64,000 bases of DNA from Lachnoclostridium sp. An131. GTDB taxonomy: Bacteria > Bacillota > Clostridia > Lachnospirales > Lachnospiraceae. Below, one piece after another: positions 1 through 7,288 of this stretch. The notes beneath the pieces were generated by a model. The model was given only the letters and a program-made list of their open reading frames with translations, was not told the origin of the DNA and did no database searches. The stretch covers positions 1-64,000 of the forward strand of contig NZ_NFLI01000020.1 in the NCBI RefSeq assembly GCF_002160825.1, read 5' to 3'. The translations under genes and the position numbers were made by a program. Position 1 is the stretch's first letter, and each line of letters starts with the position of its first letter.

Positions 1-191
1 ACACAATAACATAAAATAACATACTAAAAAGCAAAAAAATTGACACAAAAAAAGCAGGTTTTATGCGGCCTGCAAGGTATTTTTCGATTATTCAACTGTC
101 AAACTCCCGCGTTTATGACAGCCTGCCTGCAAAGGGCTATGTAATCCTTGATGGAGCCTTGATAGACAGCAGAGATGCAAAAAGCCGCGCA

Positions 192-220
192 TTGACAAAC
201 AACGGGATACAACCTATAAT
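192..220 (+). promoter_or_regulatory. Sigma-A promoter of alaS
   Basis: A perfect consensus promoter: TTGACA at 192-197, 17 bp, TATAAT at 215-220. The expected transcript has a leader of about 140 nt. This leader lacks the T-box signature, but a short stem (GGTCCGC 334-340 with GCGGGCC 350-356) lies just before the AGGAGG ribosome site. The rest of positions 1-191 is A/T-rich and holds no gene I can support. Confidence 0.85.
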
Positions 221-369
221 ATATAGGATTATGTGCGGCGTTTTGGGAGAACGGCCCGCGAGTATGCAGGATGGGAGAAAAATCGGACTGGTTTTCCGTA
301 TATTCCGTCCAAAAACGCTGAGAAATACAAGAAGGTCCGCGGATAAGCAGCGGGCCCAGGAGGGAACAG

Positions 370-3009
370 ATGAAACAGTATGGCGTAAATGAACTTCGCA
401 GAATGTTTTTGGAATTTTTTGAGAGCAAGGGACATCTGGTGATGAAGAGCTTTTCTCTCGTGCCTCACAATGACAAGAGCCTTCTGCTGATCAATTCCGG
501 TATGGCTCCGCTGAAGCCTTATTTTACAGGAGCAGAGATTCCGCCCCGCAGGCGTGTGACTACCTGCCAGAAATGTATCCGTACCGGCGATATCGAAAAT
601 GTAGGAAAGACAGCCCGCCACGGCACCTTCTTTGAGATGCTGGGCAATTTCTCCTTCGGAGATTATTTTAAGAAGGAGGCAATTACCTGGACCTGGGAGT
701 TCCTGACCGAGGTAGTGGGACTGGATCCGGACCGCCTGTATCCGTCTGTCTATCTGGACGACGACGAGGCGTTTGATATCTGGAATAAGGAGATTGGAAT
801 TCCTGCAGAGCGGATCTTCCGCTTCGGCAAGGAGGACAACTTCTGGGAGCATGGCGCAGGTCCCTGCGGCCCCTGTTCCGAGGTTTACTATGACAGAGGA
901 GAGAAGTATGGCTGCGGCAAGCCGGGCTGTACGGTAGGCTGCGACTGCGACCGTTACATGGAGATCTGGAACGATGTATTTACCCAGTTCGACAATGACG
1001 GACACAACCACTACACAGAGCTGGAGCAGAAGAACATCGATACAGGCATGGGCCTGGAGCGCCTGGCCAGCGTAGTGCAGGACGTAGATTCCATCTTTGA
1101 TGTGGATACCGTGAGAGCGCTCCGTGATAAGGTCTGTGAGTTCGCTCATACAGAATATAAGACAGATGAGACGAAGGACGTTTCCATTCGTCTGATTACC
1201 GACCATATCCGTTCCGCGACCTTTATGATTTCCGACGGAATCATGCCGACGAATGAGGGACGCGGCTATGTGCTGCGCCGTCTGATCCGCCGTGCAGCCC
1301 GTCATGGACGTCTGCTCGGCATCGAGGGCAAGTTCCTGGCGCGCTTGAGCGAGAGCGTAATCGAGGGCTCCAAGGACGGTTATCCGGAGCTGGATGAGAA
1401 GAGAGCCTTTATCTTCAAGGTGCTTGATCAGGAGGAAGAGAAGTTTAATAAGACCATCGATCAGGGCCTGAATATTCTGGCAGAAATGGAAGCCCAGATG
1501 CAGGCGAAGGGAGAAAAGACTCTTTCCGGAGAAGATACCTTCAAGCTGTATGATACCTATGGATTCCCGGTGGATCTGACAAAGGAGATTCTGGAAGAAA
1601 AGGGAATGTCCGTGGACGAGGAAGGCTTTAAGGCTGCCATGGAAGAGCAGCGTGTGAAGGCAAGAGAGGCCCGCGCTGTGACGAACTATATGGGTGCGGA
1701 CGCTACGGTCTACGATGAGATTGATCCGAATGTCACCACAGAGTTTGTGGGCTATGATAAGCTGACTCATGAGTCTGAGATTACAGTTTTGACCACAGAT
1801 ACTGAAGTAGTAGAGGCTCTGACAGACGGCCAGACAGGTACCATCTTTGTAAAGGAAACCCCGTTCTATGCCACCATGGGCGGACAGCAGGGTGATACCG
1901 GCGTGATCCGCAGCGCGGACGGTGAGTTTGAGGTACAGGATACCATCAAGCTGCTGGGTGGCAAGGTAGGCCATGTGGGACGTGTGACGAAGGGCATGTT
2001 CAAGGTGGGTGACAAGGTGAATCTGGAGGTGGCTTCCAAGAAGCACGCAGATACCTGCAAGAATCACAGTGCGACACACCTTCTCCAGAAGGCGCTGAAG
2101 ACAGTGCTTGGCGACCATGTGGAGCAGAAGGGCTCTCTGGTTACGCCGGACAGACTGCGTTTTGACTTCTCACACTTTGAGGCCATGACGGCAGAGGAGA
2201 TTGAGAAGGTAGAGAATATCGTAAATCAGGAGATTCAGGCAGCGCTTCCTGTTGTGACAGATATCATGAGCATCGAAGAAGCGAAGAAGACAGGAGCCAT
2301 GGCTCTCTTTGATGAGAAATATGAAGAGAAGGTACGTGTGGTTTCCATGGGAGACTTCTCCAAGGAGCTCTGCGGCGGAACCCATGTGTCCAACACAGCC
2401 CAGATCATGGTCTTCAAGATTGTATCTGAGGCGGGAATCGCGGCAGGTGTACGCCGTATCGAGGCTCTGACAGGCGACGGCGTGTTTGCATATTATAAGG
2501 AGATTGAGCAGCAGCTTCATCAGGCGGCGAAAACTGCGAAGACGACGCCGGCAGGACTGAATGAGAAAATTGAGCATCTGCAGGCAGAGATTAAGGAGCT
2601 GCACAGCGAGAACGAGTCTTTAAAGAGCAAGATGGCGAAGGATGCTCTGGGCGACGTGATGAATCAGGTGCAGGAGATTGGCGGCGTCAAGGTTCTGGCA
2701 GCCAGAGTAGACGGCGTGGATATGAACGGTCTGCGGGATCTGGGTGACCAGTTGAAGGAGAAGCTGGGCGAAGGCGTTGTCGTGCTGGCAAGCGCCGTAG
2801 ACGGCAAGGTAAGCCTGATGGCGACGGCTACAGACGGAGCCCAGAAGAAGGGCGCTCACGCCGGAAACCTGATCAAGGCTGTTGCAGGCCTTGTAGGCGG
2901 TGGCGGCGGCGGCCGGCCGGGCATGGCCCAGGCCGGCGGCAAGAATCCGGACGGCATCGACGCGGCGATTGCGAAGGTGGCCGAGGTGGCTGCAGAACAG
3001 ATAAAATAA
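370..3009 (+). CDS. alaS: Alanyl-tRNA synthetase
   Basis: Class II aminoacyl-tRNA synthetase that charges tRNA-Ala in the cytoplasm. The 879 residues match the usual bacterial length. The N-terminal catalytic core starts with the typical LRRMFLEFFESKGH stretch. An editing domain near residues 560-690 carries the zinc-binding pair HSATH and CGGTH that clears Ser/Gly-mischarged tRNA. A C-terminal coiled coil and a DHHA1-type oligomerisation domain end in the glycine-rich GGGGGGRPGMAQAGG region. The start is supported by AGGAGG eight bases upstream. It is a single-gene unit with its own consensus promoter and a downstream hairpin terminator. Confidence 0.98.
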   Translation: MKQYGVNELRRMFLEFFESKGHLVMKSFSLVPHNDKSLLLINSGMAPLKPYFTGAEIPPRRRVTTCQKCIRTGDIENVGKTARHGTFFEMLGNFSFGDYFKKEAITWTWEFLTEVVGLDPDRLYPSVYLDDDEAFDIWNKEIGIPAERIFRFGKEDNFWEHGAGPCGPCSEVYYDRGEKYGCGKPGCTVGCDCDRYMEIWNDVFTQFDNDGHNHYTELEQKNIDTGMGLERLASVVQDVDSIFDVDTVRALRDKVCEFAHTEYKTDETKDVSIRLITDHIRSATFMISDGIMPTNEGRGYVLRRLIRRAARHGRLLGIEGKFLARLSESVIEGSKDGYPELDEKRAFIFKVLDQEEEKFNKTIDQGLNILAEMEAQMQAKGEKTLSGEDTFKLYDTYGFPVDLTKEILEEKGMSVDEEGFKAAMEEQRVKAREARAVTNYMGADATVYDEIDPNVTTEFVGYDKLTHESEITVLTTDTEVVEALTDGQTGTIFVKETPFYATMGGQQGDTGVIRSADGEFEVQDTIKLLGGKVGHVGRVTKGMFKVGDKVNLEVASKKHADTCKNHSATHLLQKALKTVLGDHVEQKGSLVTPDRLRFDFSHFEAMTAEEIEKVENIVNQEIQAALPVVTDIMSIEEAKKTGAMALFDEKYEEKVRVVSMGDFSKELCGGTHVSNTAQIMVFKIVSEAGIAAGVRRIEALTGDGVFAYYKEIEQQLHQAAKTAKTTPAGLNEKIEHLQAEIKELHSENESLKSKMAKDALGDVMNQVQEIGGVKVLAARVDGVDMNGLRDLGDQLKEKLGEGVVVLASAVDGKVSLMATATDGAQKKGAHAGNLIKAVAGLVGGGGGGRPGMAQAGGKNPDGIDAAIAKVAEVAAEQIK

Positions 3010-3065
3010 GTTATAAAAGAAAAGCAGCATTTGGGGAGCAGCAGGCAATTCCTGAATAAAGAGCA

Positions 3066-3125
3066 GGAGGCACCTTTGAAGCGTGGATATGGCTTCAGGG
3101 CGCCTCCATTTTCTTGATTGTTTTT
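3066..3125 (+). terminator. Rho-independent terminator after alaS
   Basis: A long imperfect stem, from GGAGGC at 3066 to CGCCTCC ending at 3107, is followed by a T-rich stretch (attttcttgattgttttt). It would end the alaS transcript. Confidence 0.65.
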
Positions 3126-3290
3126 CGGGGATCTGTTTCCAGGACTGTGTGAAACGGCAGCGGTTCAACTGGTGCAGAGATCTGGAAAAATTTCTTCAGT
3201 AACGGCATGTTTTTGTTACCTTTTCTCTTTCTGAAACGTGTTATAAGTGAAAGGCCTTTTAAAGCAGTAAAGAAAACCGAGGAACCGTTT

Positions 3291-3764
3291 ATGAGACAAT
3301 CGCTGGAGGAACTGATTGCATGTCATCAGAAAAGTCTGTACACGGCGGCGTTCAGTGTCTGCAGAAACGTGGATGACGCAAATGACGTGGTGCAGGATAC
3401 ATTCATTCAGTATTATACATCTAAAAAACAATTTCGTGACAAGGAGCACCTGAAAGCCTGGCTGCTGCGGGTGGCAATTAACCGGGCCAGGGATATTTCC
3501 CGATCGTTCTGGAAAAGGAACCGGATTTCCATAGAAGAATGTATGGAGGAAATTCCTTTTGAGAACCAGGAAGAGCATGATCTGCTTGAAACAGTCATGA
3601 AGCTTCCTGAAAAATATCGGGAGGTGATTCATCTGTATTATTACGAAGAGCTTTCAGTAAAAGAAATTTCCGAAATTCTCCGAATCACGGAAGGCAGCGT
3701 AAAAATGAGGTTGTCCAGAGGACGGAAATTCCTGCGGGACGTAGTTAAGGAGGAAGAATCATGA
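3291..3764 (+). CDS. ECF-type RNA polymerase sigma factor (sigma-70 family)
   Basis: A 157-residue extracytoplasmic-function sigma factor. Region 2 (about residues 10-75) contains DVVQDTFIQYY and the -10-reading segment. Region 4 (about 100-155) contains the helix-turn-helix LSVKEISEILRITEGSVKMRLSRGR. The ATG at 3291 is preferred over an in-frame ATG at 3207, because GAGGAA lies just upstream of 3291 and the family begins at this point. It overlaps the next gene by 4 bp (ATGA), so the sigma factor and a membrane partner are co-translated, the usual sigma/anti-sigma arrangement. The stimulus cannot be told from sequence. Confidence 0.9.
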   Translation: MRQSLEELIACHQKSLYTAAFSVCRNVDDANDVVQDTFIQYYTSKKQFRDKEHLKAWLLRVAINRARDISRSFWKRNRISIEECMEEIPFENQEEHDLLETVMKLPEKYREVIHLYYYEELSVKEISEILRITEGSVKMRLSRGRKFLRDVVKEEES

Positions 3765-4354
3765 TGGACAAAGAACAGTATAAAAAGACTTTTGACACAG
3801 TGGCTTCCTTCGGAATGGAACCTTTGGAGGTACGCAGAATTATGAAAAATTCAAGAAAACATGCTTATATGAATAAGATTGCAGCAGCGGCAGCCGTAGT
3901 GGCTGTACTTGCAGGCAGCACGGGAGTGGCATACGCGGCAAATGTCGGCGGCATCCAGCGCACCCTTCAGCTCTGGCTTCATGGCGATCAGACGAACGCT
4001 GAGCTTGTCATTAATGAAAACGGAGAGTACAGCGCTGTTTATCAGCTTGAGGATGGTTCGACTGAGACCCGTTCGGGCGGCGGCATAGCCATAGAGGCGG
4101 ACGGCACAGAGCGCCCGCTCACGGAAGAAGAGATTATGGCTCAGCTCTTCATGCCGGAGGTGGAATATAAGGATGACGGAACCGTCTGGGTCTATTATTA
4201 CGATCAGAAGATCGACGTCACAGATTTATTTGAAGACGGTGTCTGCTATGTGAAGCTCGTAAATGGGGACGAAACTCTCTACATGACGATCGAGTATGAC
4301 AATGGCTATTCTGTGAGCAGCGATAAATATCCGGAGCCGGAGAGCTTCAATTAA
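3761..4354 (+). CDS. Single-pass membrane protein, probable sigma-factor partner (DUF4179-like)
   Basis: A 197-residue protein with a short cytoplasmic N-terminus (about 36 residues), one membrane segment (about 38-60, very Ala/Val-rich) and an acidic extracytoplasmic part containing YYYDQKIDVTDLF. No catalytic motif is visible. Translational coupling to the sigma factor (4-bp ATGA overlap) and this topology suggest an anti-sigma or sensor role, as in DUF4179-type partners of Firmicute ECF factors. The N-terminal part is short and lacks an obvious zinc anti-sigma motif, so that role is inference. Confidence 0.7.
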   Translation: MMDKEQYKKTFDTVASFGMEPLEVRRIMKNSRKHAYMNKIAAAAAVVAVLAGSTGVAYAANVGGIQRTLQLWLHGDQTNAELVINENGEYSAVYQLEDGSTETRSGGGIAIEADGTERPLTEEEIMAQLFMPEVEYKDDGTVWVYYYDQKIDVTDLFEDGVCYVKLVNGDETLYMTIEYDNGYSVSSDKYPEPESFN

Positions 4355-4466
4355 ATCCGGAAATCCGGCAGAAATTGCTCAGAAAAATCCAGGCTTGATC
4401 TTTCTCTGTGATTCCATTATGCTGAAGGTAACAGTATTATAAATACAGGAAGGAATTACATTGCAC

Positions 4467-5588
4467 ATGTATGATTATCTAATCGTCGGAGCAGGCCTTT
4501 ATGGCGCTGTATTTGCAAGGCAGGCAAAGGAACGGGGAAAGACAGTCCTGGTCATTGATAAAAGGCCGCATATCGCCGGAAATGTCTATACAGAAGAGGT
4601 GGAAGGCATTCAGGTGCATCAGTATGGAGCTCACATCTTTCATACGAATAACCGGCAGGTATGGGAGTATGTGAACCGGTTTGCGGAATTCAACCGTTTC
4701 ACGAACTCGCCGGTGGCGAACTATCACGGGGAGCTTTATTCCCTTCCCTTTAATATGTACACCTTCAATAAAATGTGGGGTGTGGTGACACCGCAGGAGG
4801 CAGCTGAAAAAATCGAGGAGCAGAAAAAGGCTGCGGGGATCACAGAGCCAGAGAATCTGGAGGAGCAGGCCATCAGTCTGGTAGGTACGGACATTTATGA
4901 GAAGCTGGTGAAGGGCTATACCGAGAAGCAGTGGGGACGGCCCTGCACAGAGCTTCCGGCCTTTATCATCAAGCGTCTTCCGGTGCGTTTTACCTTTGAT
5001 AACAACTATTTCAATGCGCTGTATCAGGGGATACCAGTGGGCGGCTATACCGGAATGGTGCAGAGGATGCTGGATGGCATTGAGGTGCGCCTGGGTGTGG
5101 ATTATCTGGAACAGAAGGAGGAGCTGGAATGGCTCGCCCGGAAGGTGGTATATACAGGGCCTATTGACGCCTATTTCGGATACCGCCTGGGATATCTGGA
5201 GTATCGTTCGGTGCGGTTTGAAACCGAGGTGCTGGACACCCCGAATTTCCAGGGAAATGCAGCAGTCAATTACACGGATCGGGAGACTCCGTGGACGAGA
5301 ATCATTGAGCATAAATGGTTTGAGTTTGGCAGGGCTGCGGATGGCAGTGAGCTTCCGAAAACTGTGATTAGCCGGGAATATTCTTCTGAGTGGAAGCCGG
5401 GCGGCGAACCCTATTATCCGGTCAACGATGAGAAGAATGGGAAGCTGTATGCGGAATATGAGAAGCTGGCCGCACAGGAGGACAAGGTGATTTTCGGAGG
5501 CCGGCTGGGCGAATATAAGTACTATGATATGGATGCGGTGATTGCCAGCGCACTTGCGAGGGTGGAAGAAGAGCTGTCAGTGAAATAG
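4467..5588 (+). CDS. glf: UDP-galactopyranose mutase
   Basis: A flavoenzyme that interconverts UDP-galactopyranose and UDP-galactofuranose, the donor for galactofuranose in surface glycans. The protein begins with the FAD-binding motif DYLIVGAGLYGAVFA. It keeps family signatures such as YGAHIFHTN, FNRFTNSP, YTEKQWGR, RFTFDNNYF and IFGGRLGEYKYYDMD near the end, close in order and spacing to Escherichia coli Glf. ATG 4467 matches family N-termini. A TTG at 4461 is six bases from AGGAAGGA (4447-4454) and is a possible alternative start. No other glycan genes are adjacent. An in-frame Lys/Glu/Ala repeat lies right after the TAG stop. Confidence 0.96.
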   Translation: MYDYLIVGAGLYGAVFARQAKERGKTVLVIDKRPHIAGNVYTEEVEGIQVHQYGAHIFHTNNRQVWEYVNRFAEFNRFTNSPVANYHGELYSLPFNMYTFNKMWGVVTPQEAAEKIEEQKKAAGITEPENLEEQAISLVGTDIYEKLVKGYTEKQWGRPCTELPAFIIKRLPVRFTFDNNYFNALYQGIPVGGYTGMVQRMLDGIEVRLGVDYLEQKEELEWLARKVVYTGPIDAYFGYRLGYLEYRSVRFETEVLDTPNFQGNAAVNYTDRETPWTRIIEHKWFEFGRAADGSELPKTVISREYSSEWKPGGEPYYPVNDEKNGKLYAEYEKLAAQEDKVIFGGRLGEYKYYDMDAVIASALARVEEELSVK

Positions 5589-5594
5589 GAAAAG

Positions 5595-5639
5595 GCAGAG
5601 AAGAAAACTGCAGAGAAGAAAAAAGCAGAGAAGGAAAAC
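5595..5639 (+). repeat. Three tandem 15-bp repeats directly after glf
   Basis: Three consecutive 15-bp units (GCAGAGAAGAAAACT, GCAGAGAAGAAAAAA, GCAGAGAAGGAAAAC) start seven bases after the glf stop. In the glf frame they encode AEKK-type charged repeats, and the frame stays open to TAA at 5652-5654. A CAGCAGGG (5640-5647 region) / CCCTGCTG (about 5690-5697) stem with a short T-run follows and may end the transcript. The remainder up to 5827 shows no gene. Confidence 0.8.
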
Positions 5640-5827
5640 AGCAGGGACCGGTAACAGGCGGAAAATGATATCTGCCAGTTCGCAGGTGCCCTGCTGTATT
5701 TTGATGCCTGAGGCAGTCAGGGGGAGTATGCTCCGCACGAAATACCTTTACATTTAAAACAGAAGAAATCAGAAAAAAAGAAATCAGAACAGCTAGAATA
5801 AAAGAAAAAAGGCATATATTTCCGACT

Positions 5828-6067
5828 CTACATCCGATTGATGAATTGCTCGACAGTTTGAACCTGACGCGCCAGAAGAAACCAGCGTTTTAGCTGAAAA
5901 AAATTTTTCTGATCAAGGATTTTTTCCTGAACTCCAAGAGGAATTCTTCCATAATCAGATAAAGTTTCCAAAATACATTCTGCTTTCGCCTCCGCCATCC
6001 CGAGTTCACGGGCTTCGGCGTGAAAAAGGCAGCAGGTGTCTCTGCGAAAAGCAGGCTTCAATTCCAT
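5828..6067 (-). CDS. Small protein resembling the C-terminal tail of Rpn/YhgA-type proteins
   Basis: A 79-residue protein with the pattern DYGRIPLGVQEKILDQ, then FFQLKRWFLLARQVQTVEQF. From memory this resembles the C-terminal region of Rpn (YhgA-like) recombination-promoting nuclease/transposase proteins; the nuclease domain itself is absent. It is probably translated: GGAGGG sits just upstream of the start, and a TTGATT-17-TATAAT promoter on the same strand lies at 6190-6218. It may be a decayed remnant or a stand-alone small protein. Function unknown. Confidence 0.55.
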   Translation of the reverse strand: MELKPAFRRDTCCLFHAEARELGMAEAKAECILETLSDYGRIPLGVQEKILDQKNFFQLKRWFLLARQVQTVEQFINRM

Positions 6068-6189
6068 TCGTTTCCCTCCTTTCCCTGGCGTGGATTTTGT
6101 ACAGAAGGGGTATGTGCCAGAGCAGCGCTCGATTGCGACATGCCTCGTATACGGAAGCTCCCGATAAAAGGGATTCGTTCTATATGGAT

Positions 6190-6218
6190 ATTATAAATGG
6201 CTTAAAACGTAAAATCAA
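6190..6218 (-). promoter_or_regulatory. Minus-strand sigma-A promoter for the small Rpn-tail-like gene
   Basis: Read on the minus strand: TTGATT (complement of 6213-6218), 17 bp, TATAAT (complement of 6190-6195). It gives a leader of about 115 nt. The gap 6068-6389 otherwise holds only a shared terminator. Confidence 0.6.
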
Positions 6219-6298
6219 GTAAAAAAATGGAAGAGACAAATTCAGACAATAAAAGATAAAAGGCAGACAAAGGAGTGTTGGGGAGAAAGTATGATGAA

Positions 6299-6358
6299 GA
6301 CAAACAGGGACGCTGGGATACCTGATAATTCCGCGTCCCCTGTTTGTTGTTGATAATT
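6299..6358. terminator. Strong hairpin terminator for the minus-strand lipoprotein gene
   Basis: ACAAACAGGGACGC (6300-6313) pairs with GCGTCCCCTGTTTGT (6333-6347), about 14 bp, with T-rich flanks on both strands. It lies downstream of the minus-strand lipoprotein gene ending at 6390 and could work in both directions. Confidence 0.7.
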
Positions 6359-6389
6359 TTAAGATTTATGGAACCGGATGCTCGGAAGG

Positions 6390-6902
6390 CTACTTCAACT
6401 CGCCTACAGCTGGCTGAAAATACAGTGACAGAGTATCTTCCATGCGGTAGATGGCTGCCGCGAAGCCGTCAGCGTTCCATTTCCAGTTCTGGCTTCCTGC
6501 TTCTGAGGATTCGCCGTCAAAGACAGGCTCTGTACCCATCAGCTCTGTAACTCTGCCCACCCATGTTTCAGTCTCTTCATCGGTTACGGCGCGCTCTCCG
6601 CTGACGATCCAGACGGAAACAGCCTCTACGATGCCGTCCTCACTGCAGGTGGTATACATATTGTATTCTCCGCCGTAAAGATTTACATGGAAAATACGTC
6701 CGATGAAAAACTGCTTGTCTTCTGTCCAGTTTTCTTCCCCTCCTCCAAACATATCAGCGGTTTCCTCGTCAGACATTCCCGGAAGAGCTTTCAGCTGTGC
6801 GAGATCTGCTTCTGCGGTTTCCGGGGCCGGTCCTTGGGCAGTACAGCCGCCGAGAAACAGAAGGGTGATGCTCACTGCTAAAATGATGTTCCATTTTTTC
6901 AT
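6390..6902 (-). CDS. Small lipoprotein of unknown function
   Basis: A 170-residue protein with a lipoprotein signal peptide: MKKWN, a hydrophobic core, then the lipobox LGGC with the modified cysteine at about residue 20. The mature part is acidic and Trp/Tyr-containing (FFIGRIFHVNLYGGEYNMYT, then VSVWIVSGER). It should be anchored on the outer face of the membrane. AAAGGAGC upstream supports the start. I do not recognise the family. It stands alone, ends at the hairpin at 6299-6347, and is divergent from the oxidoreductase gene. Confidence 0.75.
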   Translation of the reverse strand: MKKWNIILAVSITLLFLGGCTAQGPAPETAEADLAQLKALPGMSDEETADMFGGGEENWTEDKQFFIGRIFHVNLYGGEYNMYTTCSEDGIVEAVSVWIVSGERAVTDEETETWVGRVTELMGTEPVFDGESSEAGSQNWKWNADGFAAAIYRMEDTLSLYFQPAVGELK

Positions 6903-7114
6903 TTGATTCAGCTCCTTTCCTGTGGAGGAGTATCCCGGTAGTTGATTTTCCTGGATTTTCCTTGCTATATAATATGGACGTTTTACACAGAAGAAAAGTT
7001 TCGAAAAAACGGAAATAATTCCGGTTTCAGATTCCTATCAGCCTTTCTGCCTTTCTTCGGGTGAAAATCTGTAACCTGGTATATGCATGTTCCCCAAAAA
7101 ATACAACAATAAAA

Positions 7115-7143
7115 TGGACAATCATCAGTCATTATGTTACAAT
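7115..7143 (+). promoter_or_regulatory. Promoter of the pyruvate:ferredoxin oxidoreductase gene
   Basis: TGGACA at 7115-7120, 17 bp, then an extended -10 (TGTTACAAT, 7135-7143). The start would lie near 7150, leaving a leader of about 140 nt that carries the large hairpin at 7185-7265. Upstream, 6903-7114 contains only divergent regulatory DNA. Confidence 0.7.
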
Positions 7144-7184
7144 CAACTATGTATGAAGATATCATAAACGCCTTGCCAGGGCTG

Positions 7185-7265
7185 CCTTCAGTTTACAAGG
7201 CCACACACGTTTTCGGAACGGGCTTTCCGGAGGCCGGAAGTGTGTATGCTCTTGTAAACTGAAGG
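7185..7265 (+). repeat. Long inverted repeat in the oxidoreductase leader
   Basis: CCTTCAGTTTACAAG (7185-7199) is perfectly complementary to CTTGTAAACTGAAGG (7251-7265). Inside, ACACAC (7203-7208) can pair with GTGTGT (7240-7245), and TTCCGG (7225-7230) with CCGGAA (7234-7239). The folded RNA would be an 81-nt branched hairpin ending seven bases before the AAGGAGGA ribosome site, with no T-run after it. Confidence 0.85.
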
Positions 7266-7288
7266 TAAAAATAAGGAGGAAAAAACAA

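Noticed and set aside
63-392. Open frame of 109 codons overlapping the alaS promoter and start
   Set aside because: It spans a perfect promoter and the alaS ribosome site, has no ribosome site of its own and no recognisable protein features.
370-3009. Possible T-box upstream of alaS
   Set aside because: The leader 221-369 has no T-box sequence (GGTGGNACCGCG-like) and no terminator; only a 7-bp stem.
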